Origin: Cryoendolithus antarcticus
Lineage: Eukaryota > Ascomycota > Dothideomycetes > Cladosporiales > Cladosporiaceae
Reading direction: 5' to 3'
Length of the DNA stretch: 64,000 bases
Assembly (NCBI GenBank): GCA_002077065.1
Contig: NAJO01000048.1
Location: forward strand, 62,001 to 126,000
The translations under genes and the position numbers were made by a program. This document shows positions 32,528 to 43,029 of this stretch, in pieces. The notes under the pieces are model-generated. The model worked only from the letters and a program-made list of their open reading frames with translations, made no database searches and was not told where the DNA came from. Each line of letters starts with the position of its first letter. Positions within the stretch are counted from its first letter, which is position 1.

Positions 32528-33614
32528 ATGCAGTCCGACATCAATACACTCTCAATGCATTCCCCTCCACCACCAGGATCGCCGTTCGCACACCAACGAC
32601 CCCGCCGCATCTCATTCACCAACGCAGACCCCTTCCACCCCGGTCCCACATCCCCGCGCTCCCCATCGCTGTCCTCGCTGCAAGCAGCCGCAACAATGAA
32701 CGCCAGCTTCCAGCACGCGCCCTCTGCGCCGATCTTCCGGCGACGCTCAAGCCTGATGACGAATCTCCAGATCAACGATCCCACCATCCCAGCTGCTGGT
32801 GAGATGGTATCGCCCAGTGATAATGGGAGCCCAAGGTTCAACAGACGACCGACAGATTATCACCACACTCGGCAGCCTAGTCTGGGAGAGCTTCATCAGA
32901 AGCTTGAAGAAGAGCAGGAGTCGCAAGCCAACCGACTGCTGTATATGATCCGCATCCAGCAAGACCAGCTCAATGCTCTGCAGAAGCAACACAGAGGCCC
33001 ACTCTACACTCCTCCAGAAAGCACCGGCACCTCCGCGCTCGCCGACACACCAGGATCAACAGCGCAGAGCAATCCCTTCGATCGTCCATCGCCATCTTCC
33101 CGCTCGACATCAGTCGCGGCGCTGCCTCATGGTCTTGGAGCTTACAAACGTCCTTCCTCCCTCTCACGGCAGTCGTCGCATCGCGTATTGGAACCCACTT
33201 TCAACAGCCAATCTGGATCGCCTAAAAATGGCCCAAGTTCCGGCGGTGGCCATGGAGCTCTGGGTCCATTGACGGAAGACTTCCTACTCGGCGGCACACG
33301 AGACGAGACTGCTTTCTATCAAGCTGAGACGCAGACGCTCACGCGAGAGAACCAGATGTTGAAGCTGCGGGTGAAGGAACTTGGTAAGTCATTGCTGAAA
33401 TGTTTGACTTGTGTAGCAATGGGCTAACTCTTGTGAAGAGCGTCAAGTATCAGACCTCTCATCTGCCTCACCCACCGACGATCGTCGAACAGCGAGATCA
33501 GCGACACAGTCGCACAGTCACTCTCCACTAGCTGATGCGTCAAGCCTCGCGAGCGAAGAGAGCGGTATCACCACGCCTGCGACCGAGGCCAGTTCTTTCA
33601 CTGGTCCATCATGA
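32528..33614 (+). CDS. Ser/Pro-rich protein with coiled coil, unknown function
   Basis: Exons 32528-33383 and 33439-33614 (55 bp intron, GTAAGT, GCTAAC branch site) give 343 residues. Residues 1-110 are Ser/Pro/Arg-rich with RRISF and RRRSS basophilic-kinase-like sites. A predicted coiled coil covers about 118-155 (LGELHQKLEEEQESQANRLLYM). Near the splice junction a second helical block (AETQTLTRENQMLKLRVKELERQ) reads as a short coiled coil. The tail is Ser/Thr-rich. I do not recognise a named family. The intron is supported by continuation of the heptad-like helix across it. Confidence 0.75.
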
Positions 33615-34168
33615 TGATCGAGTTTATGTTGCAGTTGCGACGATGTGTTATGACGCTATGATGTCTCGGAGTTCTGGGAGTATATGTAATTTACGTTCCT
33701 CGTACAAGATTGAGGCAAGTGCACGGCGAAACCTTGCCTTGGTGGTAGTCGTCTTCATACTTCCGAGGCGTCTTGTTGGGGAGGTCGGTTGATCATAGGC
33801 TCAATGCGATGTCATGATTTGGATGACCGATTTATGTAGAACAGTGTAATCTATTTCCTTGCATCGCACCGACAGGTATTCGAATTTCCGGAAGTTGGGA
33901 ATGACATTGTGACACCTTCATCGGCACCGGAGACTACGTCACGAGGAGAGCTCTCACGAAGAGACATTGTCTCCGGCGTTTCGTACAAGTAGCGCATGCC
34001 ACAGCTGCTTCTCACTGTCATGAGAGCGCAGTATTCCATTGCTGGAGCGTTGTCCTTCTGAGCGCCAGTCTATCGTCACGAAACTGGAGAAAGCAAATAC
34101 AAGTGGATTGTCAAGATCAGCACTCGCATTCAGTCTGGGGAGTATCTATGGGGAGCATTAAGACTGCC
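33615..34168. other. convergent intergenic region
   Basis: 3' flanks of the coiled-coil gene and VPS52. No gene seen. Confidence 0.5.
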
Positions 34169-36163
34169 TCAAGAGTCCACCCCAAGCTCTTCCCTCAACC
34201 CCTCAAACCTTCCCTTAACCTCCTCCGCCATCTTCCCCTCAGTATCCGCCAAAATCGTACTCACAAGCGAGTAATTATTATACAACAACCTCTCCCTCTT
34301 CCTCGCCTCCGCAACACCCTTACTTGACCTCACCAAAAAAGCCTCGTACTCCTTCCTCAGTCTGCGCAGACTACTGCCAATCGGCTCGTCATCGCCGGCT
34401 TCGCTACTGAGCACCAGTATAGCGTGCACGAAATTCGCGAAGCGCTGGGTGAGAGGGTGGGGAGCAGTGGATTGAGAGGTGGTGGGGGTGGTTAGGCTTA
34501 GAGCCGAGGAGCCGGCTGGTTTAGTAGGGAGGGATGCGGTGAATTTTCGGATGGAGTCGCAGTGGATGTCTATGACTTGTTGGAAGCGCGGCCAGAGCAG
34601 CATGTTCGTGCCGTTGATGTAGCCTTCTAGCGCAGGGATTTTGCGGCGCTGCAGCTCGAAGGCGAAGTGCTGATTCAGACGGACGCAGATCAGGATTCCT
34701 AGAGCATCGAGGCTTTGCTCGGTGAGAGATTTTGTGAGAGCGAGGCCGAGATCGAAGACGGGTTGGAAGATGGAGTTGAAGTACGCGCGGGTGGTGTGGA
34801 AGGTGTGCTTCGTGAAGAACTCGGTGAGGAAGGCGTATTCAGTTGAGGCATTGTCGATTAGGGCGAGGTTGAAGGCGCGGAAAGGGATTTCGAGGTAGTG
34901 CATGCTCTTATCGTCTTCAGCGAGGTGTGCTGGGACTGCGCTGTCGGAAGAGGTTTTGAGCACGTCTGTCCGACGGCCAACAGAGAATGTGTTATGTGTA
35001 GGCGTACCAGCCTTGACAACTCGTTTTGTCGGATCCATTGCGATTGCGTCTGTCTGATCAATGACATGGACGTGCATCTTCTCCAGAGACACTCGGTATC
35101 GAGCAAAATTGGCCGTGTAGTACCACCTCATCGTATTGACATACGCCTGCGATAATTCATCGGCCAGCTGTGGCTGCCGTGTCGCAAGAAAAGCGGATAC
35201 ATTACAATATCGCAAGAAGCTCTTTTGCTGAATGATCTGCGCGTTGATATTGGGCGATCGTAATGCCTTGATCTGCGCCACAACGTAGTCTCGTATGCGC
35301 TCGACAGCCTTGTCAGAGACATTCTCGATAAGTGGCCGGAGACTCTCAGTAGCCGCACTGCTACTGTCTGGTTGGCTTAACTTCTTGTCTATGAGCTTAG
35401 TCCGTCGTTCAAATTCCGCGAGAGCCTTGACCCAAACATCGTCCATATTGCCTTCGACCAGTTTCTTGATCACTGCGGGTGGGATGATCAGAGCCTCCAC
35501 TTCGGGACCAAGCAATTTCTCGACCACTTTTCGATTATGGAGCTTGGTGTTGAGATTAGCAGACCAATTCTGCAACGTCTCGATCTCCTGCGCAACTGCA
35601 GCCAAATCGGCCTTGAAGCTAGTCAGATAGGTCTCCACGGAGAGTAGTACTTGATCGCAATTCGCGATATCTCGATGAAGGCCCTCGAATTGCTGCTTCT
35701 CTTCTTCAAAATCATGTGCCTGTGCATCGTTACGCTGCACCGTAGCAACATCCGGCTTGGCATATTCTTCCAACGAGAGACCATCGAATTCAATATCCTG
35801 TGCGAGCTCCGGAGTCACAGGATCATCATCACTTGCCGGCTCGTCCACTCGCTTCGGCCTCACTGGCCCTAGCAATCCCTCCAGAACATGCTCAGGATCG
35901 CGTACATCGGGCGCAACACCGTTAGTAAGGCTCTGTCGTAATGTCGCACCCTTCGGTACACGTGCCATTGAAGGCAAGCTTTCTGATGATCCACCAAGTG
36001 ATGCAACAGAAAGTGATGTCGTTCTCGCGGGAAGTCCAGGTCTCCTGGGGATTGATGTGGTAGGTCCTGATTGGAAAGATTTCCGTGGCGCTGGTGAGAA
36101 AGACCGGTTTGGGGACGCATTGGAAGGTGTGTTTGATTGCGAGGCGAAGCGGTCGAGCCACAT
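34169..36163 (-). CDS. VPS52: GARP complex subunit Vps52
   Basis: One 664-residue exon. The N-terminal 90 residues are Ser/Pro-rich and include FSPAPRKSF. The conserved Vps52 core starts around 145 with EEEKQQFEGLHRDIANCDQVLLSVETYL and continues through LHNRKVVEKLLGPEV, PPAVIKKLVEG, and SFLRYCNVSAFLATRQPQLADELSQAYVNTMRWYY. Vps52 is a core subunit of the GARP tether that receives endosome-derived vesicles at the trans-Golgi, with Vps51, Vps53 and Vps54. Length is typical of fungi. It is divergent from eIF5A. Confidence 0.94.
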   Translation of the reverse strand: MWLDRFASQSNTPSNASPNRSFSPAPRKSFQSGPTTSIPRRPGLPARTTSLSVASLGGSSESLPSMARVPKGATLRQSLTNGVAPDVRDPEHVLEGLLGPVRPKRVDEPASDDDPVTPELAQDIEFDGLSLEEYAKPDVATVQRNDAQAHDFEEEKQQFEGLHRDIANCDQVLLSVETYLTSFKADLAAVAQEIETLQNWSANLNTKLHNRKVVEKLLGPEVEALIIPPAVIKKLVEGNMDDVWVKALAEFERRTKLIDKKLSQPDSSSAATESLRPLIENVSDKAVERIRDYVVAQIKALRSPNINAQIIQQKSFLRYCNVSAFLATRQPQLADELSQAYVNTMRWYYTANFARYRVSLEKMHVHVIDQTDAIAMDPTKRVVKAGTPTHNTFSVGRRTDVLKTSSDSAVPAHLAEDDKSMHYLEIPFRAFNLALIDNASTEYAFLTEFFTKHTFHTTRAYFNSIFQPVFDLGLALTKSLTEQSLDALGILICVRLNQHFAFELQRRKIPALEGYINGTNMLLWPRFQQVIDIHCDSIRKFTASLPTKPAGSSALSLTTPTTSQSTAPHPLTQRFANFVHAILVLSSEAGDDEPIGSSLRRLRKEYEAFLVRSSKGVAEARKRERLLYNNYSLVSTILADTEGKMAEEVKGRFEGLREELGVDS

Positions 36164-36722
36164 ATTGGAGGTTGAGTTAGGTAGACAGGATTATGTTCGC
36201 TCTCTGGATGCGGTAATCTTCCTGTGGTAATATCAGCATGGCTGCAATAGTGAAAAGAGCGCTGTCAGACTAACGAGAGGCGATGACGCGTGCAGCAATT
36301 TTGCATGTGTCCTTCTCAGAGGATCCTCCGTCCATACAATAGCTCTTCAGCGATGTGTATAAAAGCATAAGAAGATGTCCTGACTTACGGGGAGATGATG
36401 GTCACGTGCCCGGTCAGTTGCCCTGCTTTTCGCCAGACGTCCACACCACGAGCTAAACCCTAGCTGGATGCGACTACCTTCCTCGCCACCTAGTCGCACG
36501 AGGAGCTTTCGGAGTCACGCAGATTCCATTCTTTGGATCTGCTTACATGAGGTGTTCAGGACGGTGAAGTGGACCCTGATTGGTCGAAGTGGGGCAAAAC
36601 GTCCCCACCTTGTTCTCAAATTCTCGATTTCGACCTTACCAAATACCATTCCCCCCGGCCTTTACTGTTCGACGCCACCCTCATACACCCCATCTACCCT
36701 AACTCCGCTAGCATCTTTCACT
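36164..36722. promoter_or_regulatory. divergent VPS52 / eIF5A promoter
   Basis: 559 bp separate the two start codons. The eIF5A-proximal half is CT-rich with CCATCTACC-type leader sequence, typical of highly expressed fungal genes. No strong TATA box. Confidence 0.5.
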
Positions 36723-37438
36723 ATGGCGGATCAAGACAACGACGCTCAGGTAGGCCTATGCCGTTCCGGACCCATGGCGTTACCCCTCCGCCCCTCCGCC
36801 AAGATCTCCGCGCCACACCACGAGACCCCCCAACTAACCCCGTTATCACTAGCATGAGCACACCTTCGACAGCGCCGACGCCGGCGCGTCGACCACCTAC
36901 CCCATGCAGTGCTCGTCGCTCAGGAAGAATGGCCACGTCGTGATTAAGAACCGCCCCTGCAAGATCGTCGAGATGTCCACCTCCAAGACTGGCAAGCACG
37001 GTCACGCCAAGGTCCATTTGGTCGCCATTGATATCTTCACTGGCAAGAAGCTGGAAGAGCTGTGCCCATCGACCCACAACATGGATGTTCCCAACGTTTC
37101 GCGCCGCGAGTTCCAGCTTGTGAGTGCAATCTTGAAGTGGAGAAGATCAGTCTGGGCAGGGCTGACGAAGGTGTGTCTAGTTGGATGTCACCGATGATGG
37201 CTTCTTGTCCCTCATGTCCGACAATGGCGACACCAAGGACGATTGCAAGGTTCCCGAGGGTGAGGTTGCCGAGAAGATCAACAAGATGTTCACCGACGAG
37301 GGCAAGGATGTTAGTGAGTACACTTCCGCACTATAATCAGCATTGCATCACGTTTCTGACACGTGTACAGACGTCATCGTCCTCACTGCCATGGGCGAGG
37401 AAACCTGCATCGATGTCAAGGAGGCTCCCCAGAAATAG
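36723..37438 (+). CDS. TIF51A: Translation factor eIF5A (hypusine-containing)
   Basis: Exons 36723-36749, 36853-37119, 37181-37313 and 37371-37438 give 164 residues. Introns of 103, 61 and 57 bp have normal signals. The protein begins [22 protein letters not shown]. The hypusination loop [11 protein letters not shown] places the modified lysine at residue 57. [28 protein letters not shown] and the OB-fold half ([12 protein letters not shown]...) complete it. Hypusinated eIF5A relieves ribosomes stalled at difficult peptide bonds such as polyproline and promotes termination. The identification is secure. Confidence 0.97.
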
Positions 37439-38056
37439 AGAGTCCTTCGAATGGCTCAGTTGGCCAACCTTCACGAATGGGCATGGAGATGGCGCAGTTT
37501 ACGCACGTCATGGTCACTTCATAGCAAGCGCTGGGATACGAGACGCGCATGGGCTACGGCTGCCACGCGGACAGTGTGGTTTAGGATTGGTGCAAAAGCG
37601 ACGAGGCTGTTGCTGGGAGGGAATAGGCGGAACGCCAGTTTCCGACTGTAGCAGAATTGACGAATCCCTTCACGAACCTGAAGCAACGCAGTGATTACCG
37701 TGAGGTGCGTGACAACGTGATGTAAGCAATAAGATGGTCTCGGCTTTTCGAGTATCCGATCATCAATCGCTCAGGTCCCTTCGTGCGTGGATCTCGTGCC
37801 CGCTGCCAACTTCGCAAAACATACAACTCGATTTCCCTCGCCGACGTTAGTGACTTATACAAACCCAATATTTCGATTTTCTCACGACTGCTGTCAGCAG
37901 AAACGTCCATAGTGTCATTCGCTCTTGCCACACATGATGTGGTGTAAGCGCAGTAAGAATTTTTGTAGGCAGGCGCGATCGAGGTCAAGAGAGCACGACA
38001 CCTGAGGAAGTCGTGCTGTGCACATTTTGGTCCATCCATCACGTACTGCATTCACG
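37439..38056. other. intergenic
   Basis: eIF5A 3' flank and RRN7 promoter. Short frames only; no gene recognised. Confidence 0.5.
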
Positions 38057-39795
38057 ATGTCTTCTCGTCCTAAACGCCGTCCAGAGCCCTGCAACAACGA
38101 AAACTGTGGATCGCGACGTTTCCAGCAAGGTGAGGATGGATATACCTACTGCGATCAAGGACATCAGCAATCAGACGTACGTCTCTTTGAGGCGTTTGTC
38201 TCTGTTTCGCAATCCTGACCATACCTAGCGGGGCGCAGCCGTAGTCGAAGATACCGGAGAGCTCGTCCTCGCTGGCCGAAAGCATCGACGAGTCGATTCT
38301 AATGTCGAGAGCACGAATATTGGACGAACATTGGAGGGGTCGAAGCTAGTGGAGTACTATTTGATGGCGTTGCAAGTCGTGCTGCGGAAGCAGGTCAAGT
38401 GGCTTGTGGATGAAGGGAAGGTTAGTGTGGAGATCGAGGTGAGTCTCTCCACGGTTATCACAAGCGTGCATAAGGTCTGATACTGTACTTCAGGGCATCG
38501 TGCGAGAGCTATGGGCTCTTCGACTTCGAAAGGTGCAGTTCCGCGATGGTTATGAATCTGGCACCGATACGGAGGGTCAATCGCAGATTTTCAGCTCGCA
38601 ATCTGAGGGCGAAAGTGGCACAGTGACGAACGCTTCACAGACCTCGCGACGCAAAGCTTCTACGAGCGAAATCGCGACTCTGGTGGATACCCTTGCATTA
38701 TGCTATATTGCTACGCTGCTCCTTCGACTGCCAGTCACAATTGCCGACTACATCAGTCTAGCAGATAAGGGCTCGCTACCTTACTACTCAGCTATCAGAC
38801 TGGTGCAAAAGTCTCTCACGGAGAAGCTACCAGGCCAGTACCAGTCGCTCCTGGAACCTCAAACGATCTTGAAAGCCGAGGACCTGCAAAGACGAATCTT
38901 CGATACGGCGAAGCAATTCCACGAGGATTTCGGCATGGGAATGCCAGCTGTCAATCATCCACTACTGCTGTATCGCTGGATGCGAGCCCTCGCGCTGCCA
39001 ATCGAGGTGTTCGCGACGACTACTAGGCTCGCTCGCATGCTCGGACTGGACTTCGGGTATCTGTTCGAAGGTGCACGTCGTTCGGAGTTTCCTGTACGGT
39101 ACCCTGAAGTCAGATTGATGGCCCTAGTAGTTGTGGTTACGAAGCTACTGTTTCCCTGTGACGATCACGAACGCCATCCTGCAAGCGCACAGGATATGTC
39201 AGCTATGCGTATGAATTGGGACGCCTGGCAGAAATCGCAGTCGAGCGACGCTGAAAAAGCTCCCAAACCGGAGCCAATGTCGAATTCCGATGCTTTCGCA
39301 ATCACAGACACAGACTGCCTGAACATGGGCGATGAGGACCTTGATCGATACCTTGACTGGTACCAGAACAATCTCGCAAGTGAGTCTGTAAGAGAGCAGG
39401 GCCGCGCGGGGAAAGAAGCGGACTTCAGACGAACGATGATGGGACTGTTCCCTGCGCCGCTCTCCACAGATAAGACTACGCCTATAGTAACATCCAAAGC
39501 TCCGGAACAACTGGATGAGCTCTCACAGCATCTTCGAGAGACGCAGGCAAATCTGACCACTTTGTCGGTCGTATCGAAAACCGCATCGGATGACAAAGTC
39601 AACCGTGCAGGAACTTACTACAGACGCTATCGAGAGGCCTCTGAGCTCATAGGTCCGATCAGGGTGCTGTATGAGAAAGCCTCCGATTTGGGAGGAACAT
39701 CGCTCTCAAGCTTGGTAAAGGCCGTATTTGCTGTAGAGCTGCGGTTGGAAAAGCTCGAAACTCGTACGAGGAAAGAGGAAGCGAGCGATGAGTGA
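38057..39795 (+). CDS. RRN7: RNA polymerase I core factor subunit Rrn7 (TAF1B-like)
   Basis: Exons 38057-38176, 38229-38438 and 38494-39795 give 543 residues. The N-terminal zinc ribbon has Cys12, Cys17, Cys32 and His36, ending exon 1. The second exon encodes LVEYYLMALQVVLRKQVKWLVDEGK, the start of a TFIIB-like cyclin fold, and exon 3 the rest (LYRWMRALALPIEVFATTTRLARML). Rrn7 is the TFIIB-like subunit of core factor, which positions Pol I at rDNA promoters. Motif order and length fit fungal Rrn7. The C-terminus is charged and partly coiled. Confidence 0.88.
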
Positions 39796-40611
39796 TTATC
39801 ATTTCGAACTAGATGTCTAGAAGCTAATGTATGCTATGTCCAGCGCAATGCATAACGCGGTCACAGTCCCAGCAAACTCCCTCGCTTTCATCCCCTCCCA
39901 GAATGCAAGCGCGTCTATAGGTATCGTAATCATACAGATGTAGCACCAAGCGACAGAAGTGATAGTGGCGATAGTAATACGTTAGTCGAATGATTATGGT
40001 CGCGTCGTGGCGATGTGTATTGATCAGTACCGGGGCTAGAGTCCGTCGGTCGGCGATGTATCGGTAATGTGATATTAGGGTCAGGTGCCTCGATGTCGAG
40101 GTCAAGTCGTGTGGTCATATAGTGCTGCGAAGCCAAGACGGTGAAGTGGCAACGTCCCTTCGCAGCCAGAAAAGAACAATGCAACGCCAGTATCGCACCA
40201 CACCAAGCCTCTCAGGTGTGGCGCAGAATGCCCCACTCTCGACTCCGTCGCATCGGCCAAATCCAGGTGACACAGCAGCGCCGATCACACACCCGCCAAA
40301 CACCTCGACAAAGGCGCAACGATTCATGAAGAAGAAGTGTGAAACGCAGATCCCGTAGTCACAGCAGCTGCACAAAAAGCGTTGCAGCGCAAGAGGGTGT
40401 GCTGCAGGGTGCTGCATGATGCAGGCTGCATTGTCGCGGGCGGGCCGCGTGACCAATGATGACGCGGCAATGTGGACGACATGTTTGGTTGATCTGTGTG
40501 AAGTTGGCAGGCGGTGGTAGGAGTCGTGTCGTCTTCTGTCCAAGTCCAGAAGTGTGGTGTGATGTGGTAGTCGGGTTACTCTCGGAGCCCGACGGAGAAT
40601 GACTTGCGGCG
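39796..40611. other. convergent intergenic region
   Basis: 3' flanks of RRN7 and medA. Short frames on the minus strand at 39824-40543 lack protein features. No gene seen. Confidence 0.5.
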
Positions 40612-43029
40612 TTATACGCCTGAGGACGTCTGCTGACTTGTTGCTCCCTGATCGTACAAGGGTAGGAAGCGACCCTCAGGTAAAGCGTGGGGAGGCTGGC
40701 TCATACCGTATGACGGCTGTCGATGATGTGGGTGCATTTGAGGTATGTGTCCAGCGCTCATGTCTTGATAGCTCATTGTTTGTGCAGAGTGGGGTAGTCC
40801 AACAGCAGGTGAGGCTGCAGCGGTGTAGGATCCGTAGTCCCAAGAGTTCCCGCGCGCCGCACTGGCCGTGCCGCTGAGATCTGTGGCCGGTGTGCTGTAG
40901 TGCGATGCGGGCGTTTGTTGGTGCCAGGCTGTCGTTTGGTTGCCTCCAACGCCGGGAACGGCAAGGCGCAGTTCCGGTGGGCCTGCTGATGGGCCGATGC
41001 CTAGGCCTGCTGATCCGCCTGCGTACGACTGGCTTGTCATAGCTGTCGCATACGCGTGGGATGCTGAGCTCGACGTTGTTGATGGCAAATTCATTGGGTG
41101 GTGGGTCTGGTATGGCGCAGGTTCGAGGCCAGCATCTGATCCTCGTGCGTAGGCGGATGGGCCGGCGACGGGCTGCTGCAGGACGCCCGCTATCGAAGAA
41201 TAGCTTGCAGACTGTGATGATAGTCAGCTTTGCGTCGTGGCGTTACATGCATGATGCATGATGACTTGCATATTTGCCAATGATCTTCTTCAGCGCCGTC
41301 CCCAATATCCGCCACGGGAATACCTTGACATCCTTTTCGATATTGCGCGGCTTCGGGTTGGGGAACCCCATGATCAGCTTGAAGAACTCTTCGCTTTCGG
41401 GCTTCGTCTTGGAAACAGTCGCGGGTCTGAATCCTTCGAGGTTGCGCCGGATCCGGTTCTTCTCCTCTACCGTGAAGCGTACAGCCACAAGTGACTCCAA
41501 CAACTGGATGGTGTCGACACTCGTGACGTAACACTCCCGCTTCTCTGCCCACCAGATGCAGCTAACACAGATACTGTTCGGTAGCCGCTCCTCTGGACTG
41601 ACACCCTCAAATGAGGCGGTAATCACACTGCCCGCCTGACTGCGTCGAAATTGAACGAGACGACGCTTCATGTCCCACTCATCGTCGGTCCAGCCGTCCA
41701 CCATAGAGTTCAATTCGCCTTCGAGTTTCAACTGTGCCTTGGTGTTCGCCGGGTACATCGCGTATGGGTTAAAAGACTGCGTATTGCCGGACCGGTGCGC
41801 CGGACTTGTGGGTGATTGCTGGATGGTGGACGTGCGGATCAGAGGCGGGTTGCTTGAGCCTGCGGGCGATGGTAAGATGTGCGAAGGGCGCGAGCGTGCA
41901 GGTACGGTCGAGATTGATGGACGCCGAGCTGCCAGCGGCATGTTCGAGTAGTAGTTGTACTGCGGACTGTGGAGCTTGTCATTGAGAGTTGGCTGAGGCG
42001 CATAGTAGGATTGCTGCATCTGAACGCGCATCGGTGCTGTGTTGTAGGTGATCTCGGGCACGCTGAAACGATGACTCTGCGACTGATCCGAGTACGACAA
42101 ATCTGGTCGACCGTACGTGAGCGCGCCAGCCGATGGAGGAAGTCCAGAGAGATATGACGGTACTTCGGGCGCAATTGACGTCGGCAGCTGAGCATACGAC
42201 TGCTTTTTGCCTGGAGATCGGCGTTCAGCTGCTTCGGGCGTCAACTTGCGCTTACGGCTGGGCTGAGCTGGCGAGAGGATGGGATATGGGTCGAGGAAGG
42301 TGAAGCCACCATCGACTTCGAGCGATGGCGATTGCCATGACGTCTCGCCCTCGAAGACGAGGTGCAATGGAGCCTGGGGAGTCGGAGATCTCGTCTCTGA
42401 GAACGTCGGGGTGTCTGCTGAGATAGCGTACATGTACGGTAACATGCCCTGGCCGTTTGTGCGCGACAACACGCTGTCGCAGCGTTTGTGGCCGAACATG
42501 ACGACGATCGAAACAGGCGGATTATCGAGGTCGTAGATCGTCTTGAAGTGTATTGTCACTTTCGTGCCAGGAGGTCCTTGGCTCGGAGTGCAAGAAATGA
42601 CTGCCGGGAGTTGGCGAGGCTCGGACTCAAGATATGCAGGGTATTGCGTCTGCTGCTGACTGTAATAGGTTGGGTCATGCGTGCCGTACTGGGTTTGCGT
42701 GGGTGGCAGGATGCTCAGGTTCGCTGACTGGGGGAGACCAGATGGTACCTGCGCCTGAGCTACATTGCAGTCGGGCGCGGATTGGGGGTGGGGTGCGAAT
42801 CCAGCATAGTCTGGTGCCTGTTCTGGTCGTGTGGCTGAGTCGTAACCTGAATGTGTCATTAAAGTCAGCTGCCTGCTTTATGCCACACACATGTCACTTT
42901 GACTTTGCGTGAGCCGCATGTTGGGGTTCAGGCAACAAGGCTCGCAAGTTGCGCCTTCCACTCCATCACACCAATAGAGGGGCACTTACCATACACTTCA
43001 TAGCTGTGAGGCTTGTCGTATTCCGACAT
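40612..43029 (-). CDS. medA: Developmental regulator MedA (Medusa)
   Basis: Minus-strand exons 43029-42990, 42846-41270 and 41211-40612 give 738 residues. Intron 1 (143 bp) joins MSEYDKPHSYEVYG to YDSATRPEQ. Intron 2 (58 bp) has a GC donor (GCAAGT...CACAG) and restores IIGKY|SASYSS. An immunoglobulin-like/IPT-type block (PAVISCTPSQGPPGTKVTIHF) lies near 100. The hallmark MedA domain runs about 390-540 (DEWDMKRRLVQFRR, VSCIWWAEKRECYVTSVDTIQLLESL, FTVEEKNRIRRNLEGFRP, PRNIEKDVKVFPW). The tail is Gln/Ser/Pro-rich. Homologues (Aspergillus medA, Magnaporthe Acr1, Fusarium Ren1) control conidiophore development, adherence and virulence. The reconstructed frame is intact. Confidence 0.92.
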
